From AP-15 sp963716115 (lineage in GTDB: Bacteria > Pseudomonadota > Alphaproteobacteria > ATCC43930 > CGMCC-115725), in assembly GCA_963716115.1 (NCBI GenBank), contig CAVQSZ010000022.1, forward strand, positions 1 through 64,000: DNA of 64,000 nt. Reading direction: 5' to 3'. The position numbers were made by a program, and so were the translations under genes. The notes beneath the pieces were generated by a model. It searched no databases. It was not told where the DNA came from and worked only from the letters and a program-made list of their open reading frames with translations. This document shows positions 18,914 through 27,925 of this stretch, piece by piece (position 1 is the first letter of the stretch; each line of letters begins with the position of its first letter).

Positions 18914-19669
18914 TCAGCCGGAGAGCATCCGGACCATGGCGTGCTTCAGCCGGGCGAAGCGCTGGACAACCGGCTGCGGCAAGCGTCGCAAGGTCAATTT
19001 CCGCAAACGCCAGGGCAGCGGCGCCAGATCGCCGATCGGCTGACCTCGCGGCAGCCGCGTCCGCAGAAGCTCAGGCGGGATCCGGTCCAGGGCCGTCTCG
19101 CGGACATAAAGCAATATATTGTATCGGTACCAAGGCTCGATGGCCCTGATGCCGGCGATATCGGGCCTGATGCAGTCCAGCACCGCGAAGCCGTGACGGG
19201 AAAATTTCTCCCGCCAATACTCATAGGGTTGCTCATTGACGTGAAATTCGCCGCCCTGGCCGGGAACCGCCGCGGAAAACAATATGACGTCGCCGTGGGC
19301 GACAATGTTCGCGATGAAAACGTCCGCTTTCGAAGCGGGGATGTGCTCGGCGACCTCGAGGCTCTGCACGAGGTCGAACCGGCGCCCCAGACGGATCGGC
19401 TCGGCCAAGTCGCAGGCGGCGAAATTTTCTTTGGGGACGGCCAGCCGATCGGGGCCGACGTAGTCGCCGTCGACGCCCAAGGCGTCGGCGACTCCGCTGC
19501 GGCGCCATTCCTCGACCCACACGCCGCGGCCGCACCCGATATCAAGGACGCTCGACACCTGAAGGCGCTGGCGCAGGAACGGGATGATATGCCTCGCGGA
19601 TCGCCGCGCCCCGCCGCCGATGTAGTCGAAAAACCTGTCGTCATAGTCGTGCTTGGCCGGTTCAGGCAT
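18914..19669 (-). CDS. Class I SAM-dependent methyltransferase
   Basis: A 251-residue methyltransferase with VLDIGCGRGVWVEEWRRSG as motif I, GVDGDYVG, FDLVQSLEVAEHIP as motif IV, and a C-terminal tail rich in basic residues. ATG at 19669 (MPEPAKHDYDDRFFDYI) follows GGGGGAT; a TTG at 19687 is less likely. It precedes the GT2/membrane GT pair on the same strand, so a sugar or glycolipid is a reasonable substrate, by context. Confidence 0.8.
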   Translation of the reverse strand: MPEPAKHDYDDRFFDYIGGGARRSARHIIPFLRQRLQVSSVLDIGCGRGVWVEEWRRSGVADALGVDGDYVGPDRLAVPKENFAACDLAEPIRLGRRFDLVQSLEVAEHIPASKADVFIANIVAHGDVILFSAAVPGQGGEFHVNEQPYEYWREKFSRHGFAVLDCIRPDIAGIRAIEPWYRYNILLYVRETALDRIPPELLRTRLPRGQPIGDLAPLPWRLRKLTLRRLPQPVVQRFARLKHAMVRMLSG

Positions 19670-19948
19670 TGCCGATCGATCCCCCAACGTCGAGAGACGG
19701 CCGATATGGCCGACGGCCCGACCCGGCGCGCGGCTATCGGCCCCCGACCGGCGAGACCCCGATACCCGTCATGCAACGCAAGAGCCGATGGAGCTCGCTC
19801 ACAGTCCCCCTGCCAAGACAAGTCTCGCCACCGGCCGTCGAAGGTACACGACCGCGGGACCGCTGTCCATCAGCCGCGCCTCCGTTCGCCGGTTTGCCGC
19901 AGCCGACCGCCTCGGCTATCCTCGCGTATCGGGACGCGCGCGCGGCCC

Positions 19949-20740
19949 GTGCGCGACACGCCGACCGGGGGAGTGGCGGTATTGGGAGGGTCCGAGTTCA
20001 CCCGATCGCAGTTCGACGAGGCTTATCCCGACGGCGTCGACCGGCATTTCTGGCATTTGGCGCGAACCCGTCTGGTCGAGGCGACCCTGCGGCAAGGGCT
20101 CGACAACGGCGGCCGCGCGCTCGAAATCGGCTGCGGGCCGGGCCTTGTGCTGCGGCATCTGCGCAACCGCGGCGTTGATTGCTGGGGGTGCGAGCTCAGC
20201 CGCCCGCGGGTTCCCGGCCCGCTGCGGCCGTTCGTCTTCGTCAACCGGGATTTCCGCGCGCTCGACCCTGGGTTCCGGCGGGAAATCCGCGCCCTTCTGC
20301 TGCTGGACGTGCTGGAGCACGTCCCGGACGACATCGGCTTCCTGCGCGATTTGGCGGAATGCTTCCCGGCATGCCGGTCGCTGGTGCTGACGGTGCCGGC
20401 GCGCGGCGAGCTGTGGTCGAATTACGACGACCATTACGGGCACCTGCGCCGGTATGACCGCCCGACCCTGGCGGCGGCAGTCGAGCGAGGCGGCTTTTCG
20501 ATCGCCCGCCAGAGCTATTTTTTTCATGAGCTCTATGCGCCGATGCTGCTGGCGGCAAAGCTTGCCGGGGGCCGCAACCCGCAGTGGCGGGCGCCGGCCA
20601 ACGCCCGGCTGCACGGCTTTCTGGCTGCGCTCAGCGGGCTTTGCCACGCGGTCGTTCCGGGGAGCTGGCCGGGAACGTCCTTGATCGCCCTGGCGGTCCG
20701 TGGCGCGCCGGCCGACGAGCCGCCGCGGCGTGCCGCTTGA
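19949..20740 (+). CDS. SAM-dependent methyltransferase
   Basis: The coding part of a long plus-strand frame, with GGRALEIGCGPGLVLRHLRNRG as motif I, RALLLLDVLEHVPDDIGFL as motif IV, and YDDHYGHLRRYDRPTLAAAV, a pattern common in glycan- and lipid-associated methyltransferases. The start is uncertain: GTG at 19949 or 19973 are the best candidates and neither has a well-spaced ribosome binding site. It ends one base before the ATG of the next GT2 gene, which implies cotranscription. Confidence 0.75.
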   Translation: MRDTPTGGVAVLGGSEFTRSQFDEAYPDGVDRHFWHLARTRLVEATLRQGLDNGGRALEIGCGPGLVLRHLRNRGVDCWGCELSRPRVPGPLRPFVFVNRDFRALDPGFRREIRALLLLDVLEHVPDDIGFLRDLAECFPACRSLVLTVPARGELWSNYDDHYGHLRRYDRPTLAAAVERGGFSIARQSYFFHELYAPMLLAAKLAGGRNPQWRAPANARLHGFLAALSGLCHAVVPGSWPGTSLIALAVRGAPADEPPRRAA

Positions 20741-20741
20741 T

Positions 20742-21596
20742 ATGGAGCTTGTCAACGCCGGTCCGGGCGCGACGCCGACCCTCTCGGTCGTCATTCCCGT
20801 CTACAACGAAATTCACACCATCGGCCATATCCTGCGCGAGGTCGCGCGCGCATTGCCCGAGGTGTCCAAGCAGATCATAATCGTCGACGATTGCTCGAAC
20901 GACGGAACCGCCGAGTGGCTGGCGCGCAATGTCGCCAATGCGGCGGGGCCATGGCGCGGCCTCTCGCTCGACGCCGCCGGCGACATCCGCCTCTGCCCGG
21001 AAGGGCCGCAAAGCCAAAGCAGCTTTTCATTTGCGGTCGAGTTCCATCAGCGCAACCGCGGCAAGGGCGCCGCGGTGCGGACCGGCCTCGCCAATGTCGC
21101 GGGCGACATCGTCGTCATTCAGGACGCCGACCTCGAATACGATCCGAACGACTGGTCGCGGATGCTGCCGTTGATTCGGGATCGCAAGGTCGCGGATATC
21201 GTCTACGGCTCGCGGTTCTATGGTGAGCCGCACCGCTCGTTGTATTACCATCATTATGTCGCCAACCGATTGATCTCTTTTATGTTTAACGTGCTTTACA
21301 ATCAGATGCTGTCGGACATCGAGGTCTGCTACAAGATGTTCACGAGGGAGGTGCTGAAGACGCTGGAGCTCACGTCCGACGATTTCGGGTTGGAAATTGA
21401 AATCAGCGCCCAGATTTCCCGGGCCCGGCGGTGGCGGATCTACGAGGTCGGCATCAGCTATTACGGCCGCACCTATCAGGAGGGTAAGAAGATCGACTGG
21501 AGGGACGGTGTAAAGGCGTTGATGTATTTGATCAAATTCAGGATGAAGCCGGGCCGCGCCGGATCGGGCGCCGGTCGAAAAATCCGCGGCCGTTAA
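20742..21596 (+). CDS. GT2 glycosyltransferase (dolichol-phosphate mannosyltransferase-like)
   Basis: A 284-residue soluble GT2 enzyme with SVVIPVYNEIHTIGHILREV, IIIVDDCSNDGTAEWL, NRGKGAAVRTGL, the metal site IQDADLEYDPNDW, and GSRFYGEPHRS. It resembles DPM1-like transferases without membrane anchors. An inserted stretch of about 40 residues sits between the DDCSNDGT strand and the RNRGKGAA helix. ATG at 20742 is one base after the stop of the preceding methyltransferase gene. Substrate unknown. Confidence 0.87.
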   Translation: MELVNAGPGATPTLSVVIPVYNEIHTIGHILREVARALPEVSKQIIIVDDCSNDGTAEWLARNVANAAGPWRGLSLDAAGDIRLCPEGPQSQSSFSFAVEFHQRNRGKGAAVRTGLANVAGDIVVIQDADLEYDPNDWSRMLPLIRDRKVADIVYGSRFYGEPHRSLYYHHYVANRLISFMFNVLYNQMLSDIEVCYKMFTREVLKTLELTSDDFGLEIEISAQISRARRWRIYEVGISYYGRTYQEGKKIDWRDGVKALMYLIKFRMKPGRAGSGAGRKIRGR

Positions 21597-21611
21597 AATG
21601 AGCTTTATATG

Positions 21612-22010
21612 TCAATAGGTTCATCGTTCCCGCGAAAGCGCAGGGCTGTCCGGGGAAGTTTCAAGGGCAACCGGTGATGTTCCTCTGGTGGACATCACAA
21701 GCAGAGATCGTCATGGCCGGGCTCGACCCGGCCATCCAGAGGCGGCAGGGGCCTCTCCGGTCGCCGTGGATGCCCGGATCACGTCCGGGCATGACGATCT
21801 GAATTGCCTGACACACCGAGAAAACAAGCGATGCTTGAATGAGCATTTTCCCCGGACAGCCCTGCGCGAAAGCGGGAACCCAGTGCTCCAAGGGCTCGAA
21901 CGGTTCCCCCTGTTCATGCCAGGGGCAGGCTCTGGACCCCGGCTTTCCCCACGGGACAAGCCCGTGGGCTGAAGGCGCACGGGGCGACGATAACCCACTG
22001 ACATAACGGG
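21612..22010 (+). repeat. Dispersed intergenic repeat, copy 1 (inverted relative to 27.2-27.6 kb)
   Basis: Three recognisable blocks: a TTCCCGCGAAAGC/GGGCTGTCCGGGG block, a central inverted repeat GGCCGGGCTCGACCCGGCC with GTCCGGGCATGACG, and a block with CCTGTTCATGCCAGGGGCAG and ACGGGACAAGCCCGTGGGC ending in AACCCACTGA. The same blocks occur in reverse orientation at about 27218-27605. The methyltransferase gene on the minus strand reads into it. Confidence 0.8.
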
Positions 22011-22713
22011 CTTCATTTCGGGTGGACACATAGAGGTAGAGATTGGCGCTGAACGGGCCGAGCGGAATCCCGGTCGCGCCGATTTCCGCCCGGACGCCCG
22101 GCGGGCAGGCGGCGCGCAGCCGGCGGCGCGACATCAGGATCAGGTTCTCCGGCCGGCTCCAGTCTCGCTTTCCGAGCGCCCGGCAGGCCAGCGCGAAGGT
22201 GCGGTCGGTCCAGTGCAGCAGCGGGACCGCGGTGTGGTGCTCGACCGGAAAGAATCTGTGCGGCACGGTCACGAACGCCCGCCGGCCCACCCGCATCAGC
22301 TCGGCGACAAACCGGCGCTGGTTGTCGCGGCTGCCCACGTGCTCGAGCACGGCGTTGGAGGTGACGATGTCGAACGACGCGTCGGCGAACGGCAGGGGCT
22401 GGTTTGGCGCAATCCGCTGGAAGGCGACGCGGGGAAAGGCCGCGCGGAACTCGTCCCCAGGACCGAGGCCCGCCGCGGTGATCCGGTCCGGGTACGGGTA
22501 GCGCCGCTCGAGCGCGTTGGCGGCGGCGCCGATGACCTGCGAGACGCCGACGTCGAGGATCGTCTCCTCCGGCTGCGGGCGGCACACCCGACAGAAATCG
22601 TCATAGATCCGATCCCGAGCCCAAACAGCGAGCCGTTCCGCGAGCGAATCCGGGGTGACCGCTTCATAATATTTGGCGTCATTGGAGTAGAGCGTGTCGT
22701 CATCTTTATGCAT
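21661..22713 (-). CDS. SAM-dependent methyltransferase with repeat-derived C-terminus
   Basis: The first 230 or so residues from ATG at 22713 (MHKDDDTLYSNDAKYY) form a methyltransferase: ETILDVGVSQVIGAAANALE, FADASFDIVTSNAVLEHVGS, and RAFVTVPHRFFPVEHHT, a pattern seen in glycan-locus methyltransferases. After NLYLYVSTRNEA the frame stays open into the dispersed repeat and ends only at 21661, adding about 110 residues that are translated repeat (such as IVMPGRDPGIHGD). The natural stop was probably lost when the repeat inserted. Whether the tailed protein is active cannot be judged. Confidence 0.75.
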   Translation of the reverse strand: MHKDDDTLYSNDAKYYEAVTPDSLAERLAVWARDRIYDDFCRVCRPQPEETILDVGVSQVIGAAANALERRYPYPDRITAAGLGPGDEFRAAFPRVAFQRIAPNQPLPFADASFDIVTSNAVLEHVGSRDNQRRFVAELMRVGRRAFVTVPHRFFPVEHHTAVPLLHWTDRTFALACRALGKRDWSRPENLILMSRRRLRAACPPGVRAEIGATGIPLGPFSANLYLYVSTRNEARYVSGLSSPRAPSAHGLVPWGKPGSRACPWHEQGEPFEPLEHWVPAFAQGCPGKMLIQASLVFSVCQAIQIVMPGRDPGIHGDRRGPCRLWMAGSSPAMTISACDVHQRNITGCP

Positions 22714-22943
22714 CGAATGCGCCCTGTCCCAGATCAAGCCTGTCGAGCGCACGCCCCGAGGGCTCGAGCGGCGACAACGTGCACCAGCTTTTCTTCTGCC
22801 TCCGCACATAAGGGCAGCGGATGGAAAGGATGATATGAAATATCGGCCGTCGCCGCGACCCGTTTCGGGCGGGCGGCCGCACATTTTGCGCGAGGCCCGC
22901 CGCACCCCGGCTCGTCTTCCGGCTGGCGCTGCGGCATAGTGGG

Positions 22944-25166
22944 ATGATGCAGCAGCAGGTCGCGATCGCTCAGGATCTCGTGCTGGTCGGGGGCGGCCAT
23001 GCCCATGTTCATGTGCTCAAGAGCTTTGGCATGCGGCCCCTGCCCGGGGTGCGGGTGACGCTCGTCGCCGCCGATGTCGAGACGCCTTATTCGGGCATGC
23101 TGCCGGGCTGGGTCGCCGGGCTGTATACGTTCGAGGCCTGTCACATCGACCTCGGCCGGCTCGCCCGCTTCGCCGGCGCGCGCCTGATCCGCGACGAGGC
23201 GGTCGGCCTCGACCGCGCGGAGCGCCATGTGCTGAGCCGCGGCCATCCGCCGATCCGCTACGATTTCCTGTCGCTCGACATCGGCTCGACGCCGCGCGCG
23301 GGCGATGTCCCGGGGGCCGCCGAGCACACGATCGCGGTCAAGCCGATCGCGCGTTTTGCGGCGCGCTGGGACGCCCTGCTGGCTCGCGCCCGCAGCCTGC
23401 CGACGCTGCGTCTGGCGGTGGTCGGCGGCGGCGCCGGCGGCGTCGAGCTCGCTTTGGCGGCGCGGCGGCGGCTCGCCGGGCTGCGCGGCGACGCGCCCGA
23501 GATCACCCTGGTCACCCGCGATGCGCTGCTGCCGTCGCACAATCGCCGCGTCCGCCGGCTGATCGCGGGGGTTCTGGCCGAGCGCGGCGTCGCGCTCGCT
23601 TCCGGCCGCGAGATCGTTCGGGTCGAGCCGGGCGCGCTGATCGATGCCCGCGGGGAGCGCATCGCCTTCGACGAGGCGCTGTGGGTGACCGAGGCGGGGG
23701 CGGCGCCCTGGCTCGCCGAGACCGGGCTGCCGCTGACGCCGGGCGGGTTCGTCGCGATCGACGACACCCTGCGCTCGCCCGGCGACGAGCGGGTCTTCGC
23801 CGCCGGCGACGTGGCGACGATGCTCGCCCATCCGCGCGAGAAGGCCGGGGTCTACGCCGTCCGGCAGGGCCCGCCGCTGGCCGCGAACCTGCGCCGCGCG
23901 CTTGCCGGCAAGACGCCGCGGCGGGCTGCGCCGCAGCGCCGCGGGCTGGCGCTGATCGGCGACGGCGACGGACGCGCGGTCGCCTCGCGCGGGCCGTTCG
24001 CCGCCTACGGGGCGTCCTGGTGGCGGCTCAAGGATTGGATCGACCGGCGCTGGATGCGCCGCTACCGCGAATTGCCGGAAATGACGCCGGCGCCGGGCGA
24101 GGAGGCGATGCGCTGCGGCGGCTGCGCCGCCAAGGTGCCGGCCGCGGTGCTGGCGCGGGTCATGGGCCGGCTGGCGCCGGCGGCGAGCGAAGCGGTGACG
24201 ATCGGGCTCGACAGCCCCGACGACGCGGCGCTGATCTCGTTCCGCGGCGCGCCGCCGCTGCTGCAGACGGTCGATTTCTTCCGCGCCATGGTCGACGACC
24301 CGTATCTGTTCGGCCGGATCGCCGCCACCCATGCGCTCGGCGACATCTACGCGATGGGCGGCGCGCCGGAGACGGCGCTCGCCATCGCCACCCTGCCGCC
24401 GGCGCGGCCGGCGATCGTCGAGCACGACCTCTTCCACATGCTGCGCGGCGGGCTCGACGTGCTCGAAGCGGCCGGGGCGGTGCTGGTCGGCGGGCACAGC
24501 GCCGAGGGGGCCGAGCTGGCGTTGGGCTTCGCCGTGACCGGGCGGCCGCGGCCGGGCCGGCTGCTGCGCAAGAGCGGGCTGCGGCCCGGCGACCGGCTGA
24601 TCCTGACCAAGCCCCTCGGCACCGGCGTGATCCTCGCCGCGGACGGGCGCGGGCTGGCCCCGGCGCGGGTCGTCGACGGCGCGCTCGCGGCGATGACGCA
24701 ATCCGCAGCCGCCGCCGCCTCGTGCCTCCTCGCCCATCGCGCCACCGCCTGCACCGATGTGACCGGGTTCGGCCTCCTCGGCCATCTGCTGGAGATGCTG
24801 CGCGCCTCCGGCATGGACGCGACGCTCGATCCCGAGGCGATCCCGGCGCTCGACGGCGCGCTGCCGCTCTTCGCCCAGGACATCGCCAGCTCGCTGCACG
24901 CCGACAACGCCGCGGCGTTGTCGGCCTTGGACGACGCGGCCGCGGCGGGACCGGCCGCCGCGCTGCTGATCGACCCGCAGACCGCGGGCGGTCTCTTGGC
25001 GGGCGTTCCGGCCGCCGAGGCCGCCTCCTGCCTCGCGCAGCTCACAGACCTCGGCTGCCGCGCCGCCGCGATCGGCCGCGTCGAGCGCCGCCGCGGCGCC
25101 GCGCCGCGGGTCCGCCTCGAGCCGGGCGCGGCGGAAATCCTCGCCGCGCCCGCCGCCGCCTCATGA
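22944..25166 (+). CDS. selD: NAD(P)H dehydrogenase-like/selenide,water dikinase fusion
   Basis: Bifunctional protein of 740 residues. Residues 1-360 are a pyridine nucleotide-disulfide oxidoreductase: DLVLVGGGHAHVHVLKSF binds FAD, VVGGGAGGVELALAARRR binds NAD(P)H, and VFAAGDVATM closes the FAD site. Residues from about 385 on are selenophosphate synthetase, with RCGGCAAKVP in place of the usual Cys/Sec-Gly-Cys-Lys loop, FFRAMVDDPYLFGRIAATHALGDIYAMG, and VTGFGLLGHLLEM. The catalytic position is Cys, not Sec. The fusion is known from other bacteria and supplies selenophosphate for selenocysteine or selenouridine. No other Sec gene lies in the window. Confidence 0.93.
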   Translation: MMQQQVAIAQDLVLVGGGHAHVHVLKSFGMRPLPGVRVTLVAADVETPYSGMLPGWVAGLYTFEACHIDLGRLARFAGARLIRDEAVGLDRAERHVLSRGHPPIRYDFLSLDIGSTPRAGDVPGAAEHTIAVKPIARFAARWDALLARARSLPTLRLAVVGGGAGGVELALAARRRLAGLRGDAPEITLVTRDALLPSHNRRVRRLIAGVLAERGVALASGREIVRVEPGALIDARGERIAFDEALWVTEAGAAPWLAETGLPLTPGGFVAIDDTLRSPGDERVFAAGDVATMLAHPREKAGVYAVRQGPPLAANLRRALAGKTPRRAAPQRRGLALIGDGDGRAVASRGPFAAYGASWWRLKDWIDRRWMRRYRELPEMTPAPGEEAMRCGGCAAKVPAAVLARVMGRLAPAASEAVTIGLDSPDDAALISFRGAPPLLQTVDFFRAMVDDPYLFGRIAATHALGDIYAMGGAPETALAIATLPPARPAIVEHDLFHMLRGGLDVLEAAGAVLVGGHSAEGAELALGFAVTGRPRPGRLLRKSGLRPGDRLILTKPLGTGVILAADGRGLAPARVVDGALAAMTQSAAAAASCLLAHRATACTDVTGFGLLGHLLEMLRASGMDATLDPEAIPALDGALPLFAQDIASSLHADNAAALSALDDAAAAGPAAALLIDPQTAGGLLAGVPAAEAASCLAQLTDLGCRAAAIGRVERRRGAAPRVRLEPGAAEILAAPAAAS

Positions 25167-25189
25167 ACCCGATCGACCGAGCCCTCGGG

Positions 25190-26245
25190 TCATCGGGGTT
25201 CGGCGACCGCCTCCTCGAAGGCGGTCAGCGTCTTCTCGATCGCCTCCTTCGGCATGTCGCGGGTGATGAACACCATGCGTGTGCGCCGGTCCTCGTCCGG
25301 CCATCGCGGCAGCAGCACCGGGGGGTGGAAGAGGTGCTGCACCCCGTGGATCACGACGGGCTCATCGGGGCGGTCGCTGAGCGCCACGATCGCCTTCATG
25401 CGCAACAGATCGTCGCCGCGCATCGTCGCCAGCGCGTCGAGCCAGGTCGCCAGCGCCGACCATGAAATCGGCTTGTCGCGGGTGATGCAGAAGGCGCGGA
25501 TGCGGTCGTCGTGCCGGTTTACATCGAGCTGATGCTCGTGCTCGTGCGCGTGGTCCGCCTCGAACGCCTCGTCGCGCAGCCAGCGCCGGACGTCGACGCT
25601 CTTGGTCGCGGGGTCGTAGAAGCCGAGGTTGAAGAGCAGCGCCGGGTCGACAGCACCTCCGGTCACCGGGACCACCGTGGCCGAGGGGTTGAGCGCCGCG
25701 AGACGCGCCGTCAGCGCCGCGGCCCCGCGCCTCTCGGCAAGGTCGGTCTTGGTCAAGAGCAGCCGGTCGGCGACCGCCGCCTGCTTGACCGCCTCGGGCT
25801 GCCGGTCGAGCGTGCCGCCGCCGTTGACCGCATCGATCGTCGCCACCACCCCGTCGAGGGTGAAGCGGGCGGCGACCAGCGGGTCCGAGATCAGCGTGTG
25901 CAGGATCGGCGCCGGGTCGGCGAGGCCGGTGGTCTCGATCACGACGCGGGTGAAATCGGGGATCCGGCCGGCGGCGCGTCCGGTGAACAGGTTGAGCAAG
26001 GTGTCGACGATGTCGCTCCTGACCGTGCAGCAGAGGCAGCCGCTGCTCATCAGCACCACATCGTCGGTCGCGCTCTCGACCAGCAGATGGTCGAGACCGA
26101 TCTCGCCGAACTCGTTGACGATGACCGCGGTCCCCGCCATGCCCGGCTGCCTGAGCACGTGGTTGAGGACGGTGGTCTTGCCGCTGCCGAGAAACCCGGT
26201 CAGCAATGTCACCGGGATCAGCGGCGAAGGGTCGGGCGAATGCAT
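25190..26245 (-). CDS. CobW/COG0523 GTP-binding metallochaperone
   Basis: A 351-residue G3E GTPase. TLLTGFLGSGKTTVLNHVL is the P-loop, SSGCLCCTVRSD is the CxCC metal site, ETTGLADPAPI and LLTKTDLA are GTPase motifs, and residues around 240 contain the metal-binding HAHEHEHQ. The CobW C-terminal domain follows (VIHGVQHLFHPPV). Divergent transcription from a ZnuA-like gene, with starts only a few bases apart, suggests zinc-responsive control and a role in zinc allocation, by analogy with ZigA-type proteins. GGGGAG serves as ribosome binding site. Confidence 0.9.
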   Translation of the reverse strand: MHSPDPSPLIPVTLLTGFLGSGKTTVLNHVLRQPGMAGTAVIVNEFGEIGLDHLLVESATDDVVLMSSGCLCCTVRSDIVDTLLNLFTGRAAGRIPDFTRVVIETTGLADPAPILHTLISDPLVAARFTLDGVVATIDAVNGGGTLDRQPEAVKQAAVADRLLLTKTDLAERRGAAALTARLAALNPSATVVPVTGGAVDPALLFNLGFYDPATKSVDVRRWLRDEAFEADHAHEHEHQLDVNRHDDRIRAFCITRDKPISWSALATWLDALATMRGDDLLRMKAIVALSDRPDEPVVIHGVQHLFHPPVLLPRWPDEDRRTRMVFITRDMPKEAIEKTLTAFEEAVAEPR

Positions 26246-26248
26246 CGG

Positions 26249-27176
26249 ATGACGGGCTCCCCAATCGACGGCGGGCGGATTGTCGTGCGAATCGCCGCCG
26301 CGGTCTTCAGCTTTCTGTGCTGGGCCGCGCCCGCCCCGGCGGCCGTCGCGGCGCCGCTGCGGGTCGTCGCCTCGTTCAGCATCCTCGCGGACATCGTAGG
26401 CGAAATCGGCGGCGCGGATGTCGCCGCGTCGAGCCTCGTCGGGCGCGACGCGGACGCGCATGTCTTCGAGCCGAGCCCGCAAGAGGCGCGCCTCGTCGCT
26501 CAGGCGCAGCTCGTCGTCGTCAACGGGCTCGGCCTCGAAGGGTGGCTGACGCGGCTCGTGCAATCGGCGCATTATCAGGGTCCGGTCGTCGTCGCCAGCG
26601 CCGGGATCGCGCCGCTCGTCGCGACCGAGCCCGGCGCGGCGAAGCCCGCCCCCGACCCGCACGCCTGGCAGGATGTCGGCAACGCCGCGATCTACGCCGG
26701 GAACATCGCGCAGGCCCTGATCGCGGCCGACCCGGCGCACGCCGAGGCCTATCGCGACCGGCTGCGGCGTTACCGGGGGAGCTCGAAGCGCTCGACCGGC
26801 AGGTGCGCGAGGCGATCGCCGCGATCCCGGCGGAAAAGCGGCGGGTGATCACGACCCACGACGCCTTCGCCTATTACGGCCGCGCCTATGGCGTTGTCTT
26901 TCTGGCGCCGGAAGGGGTGACGACCGACAGCGAGCCTTCGGCGCAGGCGATCGCCGGGTTGATCCGACAGATCCGGCGGGAGGGGATCAAGGCGCTCTTT
27001 CTCGAAAACATCTCGGACCCGCGGCTGATGCAGGCGCTCGCTCATGAAACCGGCGCAGCGCTCGGCCCGCCGCTCTATTCCGACGCGCTGTCGCACAGGA
27101 CGGCCCGGCCGCGACCTATCTGAAGATGATCCGATACAACACCGCGGCGCTGACCGCGGGCATGCTGAAGAACTGA
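26249..27176 (+). CDS. ZnuA-like metal ABC transporter substrate-binding protein, two frameshifts
   Basis: Periplasmic binding protein for zinc or manganese. It has a signal peptide (IVVRIAAAVFSFLCWAAPAP), VVASFSILADIVGEIGG, then the ligand motifs DAHVFEPSP, DPHAWQD and THDAFAYYG. The frame changes at a run of five G at 26775-26779 and again near 27095-27105, where DGPAATYLKMIRYNTAAL continues to the stop at 27176. Reconstructed length is about 308 residues, normal for the family. Both breaks look like assembly indels. GTG at 26285 is an alternative start. The permease and ATPase genes are not adjacent. Confidence 0.82.
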
Positions 27177-27217
27177 CCGGCCCTAACTAAGTGTCTGGCC
27201 CGGAATGCAGCACGTCA

Positions 27218-27605
27218 TTTCAGTGGGTTATCGTCGCCCCGTGCGCCTTCAGCCCACGGGCTTGTCCCGTGGGGAAAGCGGGGGTCCAGAGCCTGCCCCT
27301 GGCATGAACAGGGGGCGACCGTTCGCGCCCTTGCAGCCCTAGGTTCCCGCTTTCGCGCAGGGCTGTCCGAGGAAATTCTCCTTGCACGCCAAGCGGGTTC
27401 CTACTTGGTATGAACGCAGCAAAAGTCGTCTTGGCCGGGCTCGTCCTGGCCCGTGGGCATCCACGCCTTCCGGCGCCCGAAGCAAAGACGTGGATGCGCG
27501 GATCAAGTCCGCGCAAGACGACTTTAATTGTTTCCGACGAAGGACAACATTCCTGGATTGTGTTTTCCCGGACAGCCCTCCGCTTTCGCGGGAACGACGA
27601 ATAAC
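27218..27605 (-). repeat. Dispersed intergenic repeat, copy 2
   Basis: Reverse-orientation relative of the element at 21612-22010, starting with CAGTGGGTTATCGTCGCCCC and ending with CTTTCGCGGGAACGACGA. It has the same three blocks but a diverged centre (GTCGTCTTGGCCGGGCTCG and CAAGTCCGCGCAAGACGAC). No gene is contained. Confidence 0.75.
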
Positions 27606-27925
27606 TATTGATGTTAATAGCAACATTTCAAATCGGACACTAAGCCGAGCACGGCGCGGGCCGCGGCTGCTCCCGGCGCCTGCGGCGTCGTCCTGGCGCC
27701 GGCCGCGGCCGGATCACGACTCCCTAAAAAAAACCACTTCCAGTGTGAGCCATGTCACATCCGCTCCGCGCACCGGGGGCTATTGGTTAGCTGAAACCGG
27801 TCTTTCGAGATTGTCCGGTAGTCCGATGAATTATGGTCAGCGTAGGATCGATCTATCTGAATCTACGCTGACGACGGTCTCGGCAGATGTCGGAACAGGC
27901 TGACGCACCAACCGGAGGCTCACCC
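27606..27925 (+). other. Leader region of the M6/ATP-grasp operon
   Basis: About 320 bases without a credible gene between the repeat and the M6 protease. The first half is GC-rich and palindromic (GGCGCCGGCCGCGGCCGG); the second half is of more balanced composition and contains a perfect 10-bp stem-loop. An unlabelled promoter is likely here, but I cannot place one with confidence. Confidence 0.5.
27836..27872 (+). promoter_or_regulatory. Perfect stem-loop upstream of the M6 protease operon
   Basis: GTCAGCGTAG and CTACGCTGAC form an uninterrupted 10-bp inverted repeat around a 17-base AT-rich loop, ending 53 bases before the ATG at 27926. It could be an operator or an mRNA structure in the leader. 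Confidence 0.5.

Noticed and set aside
18905..19948. The upstream half of the long plus-strand frame before the methyltransferase
   Set aside because: It is antisense to the minus-strand methyltransferase at 18914-19669 and carries no motifs; the gene is taken from 19949.
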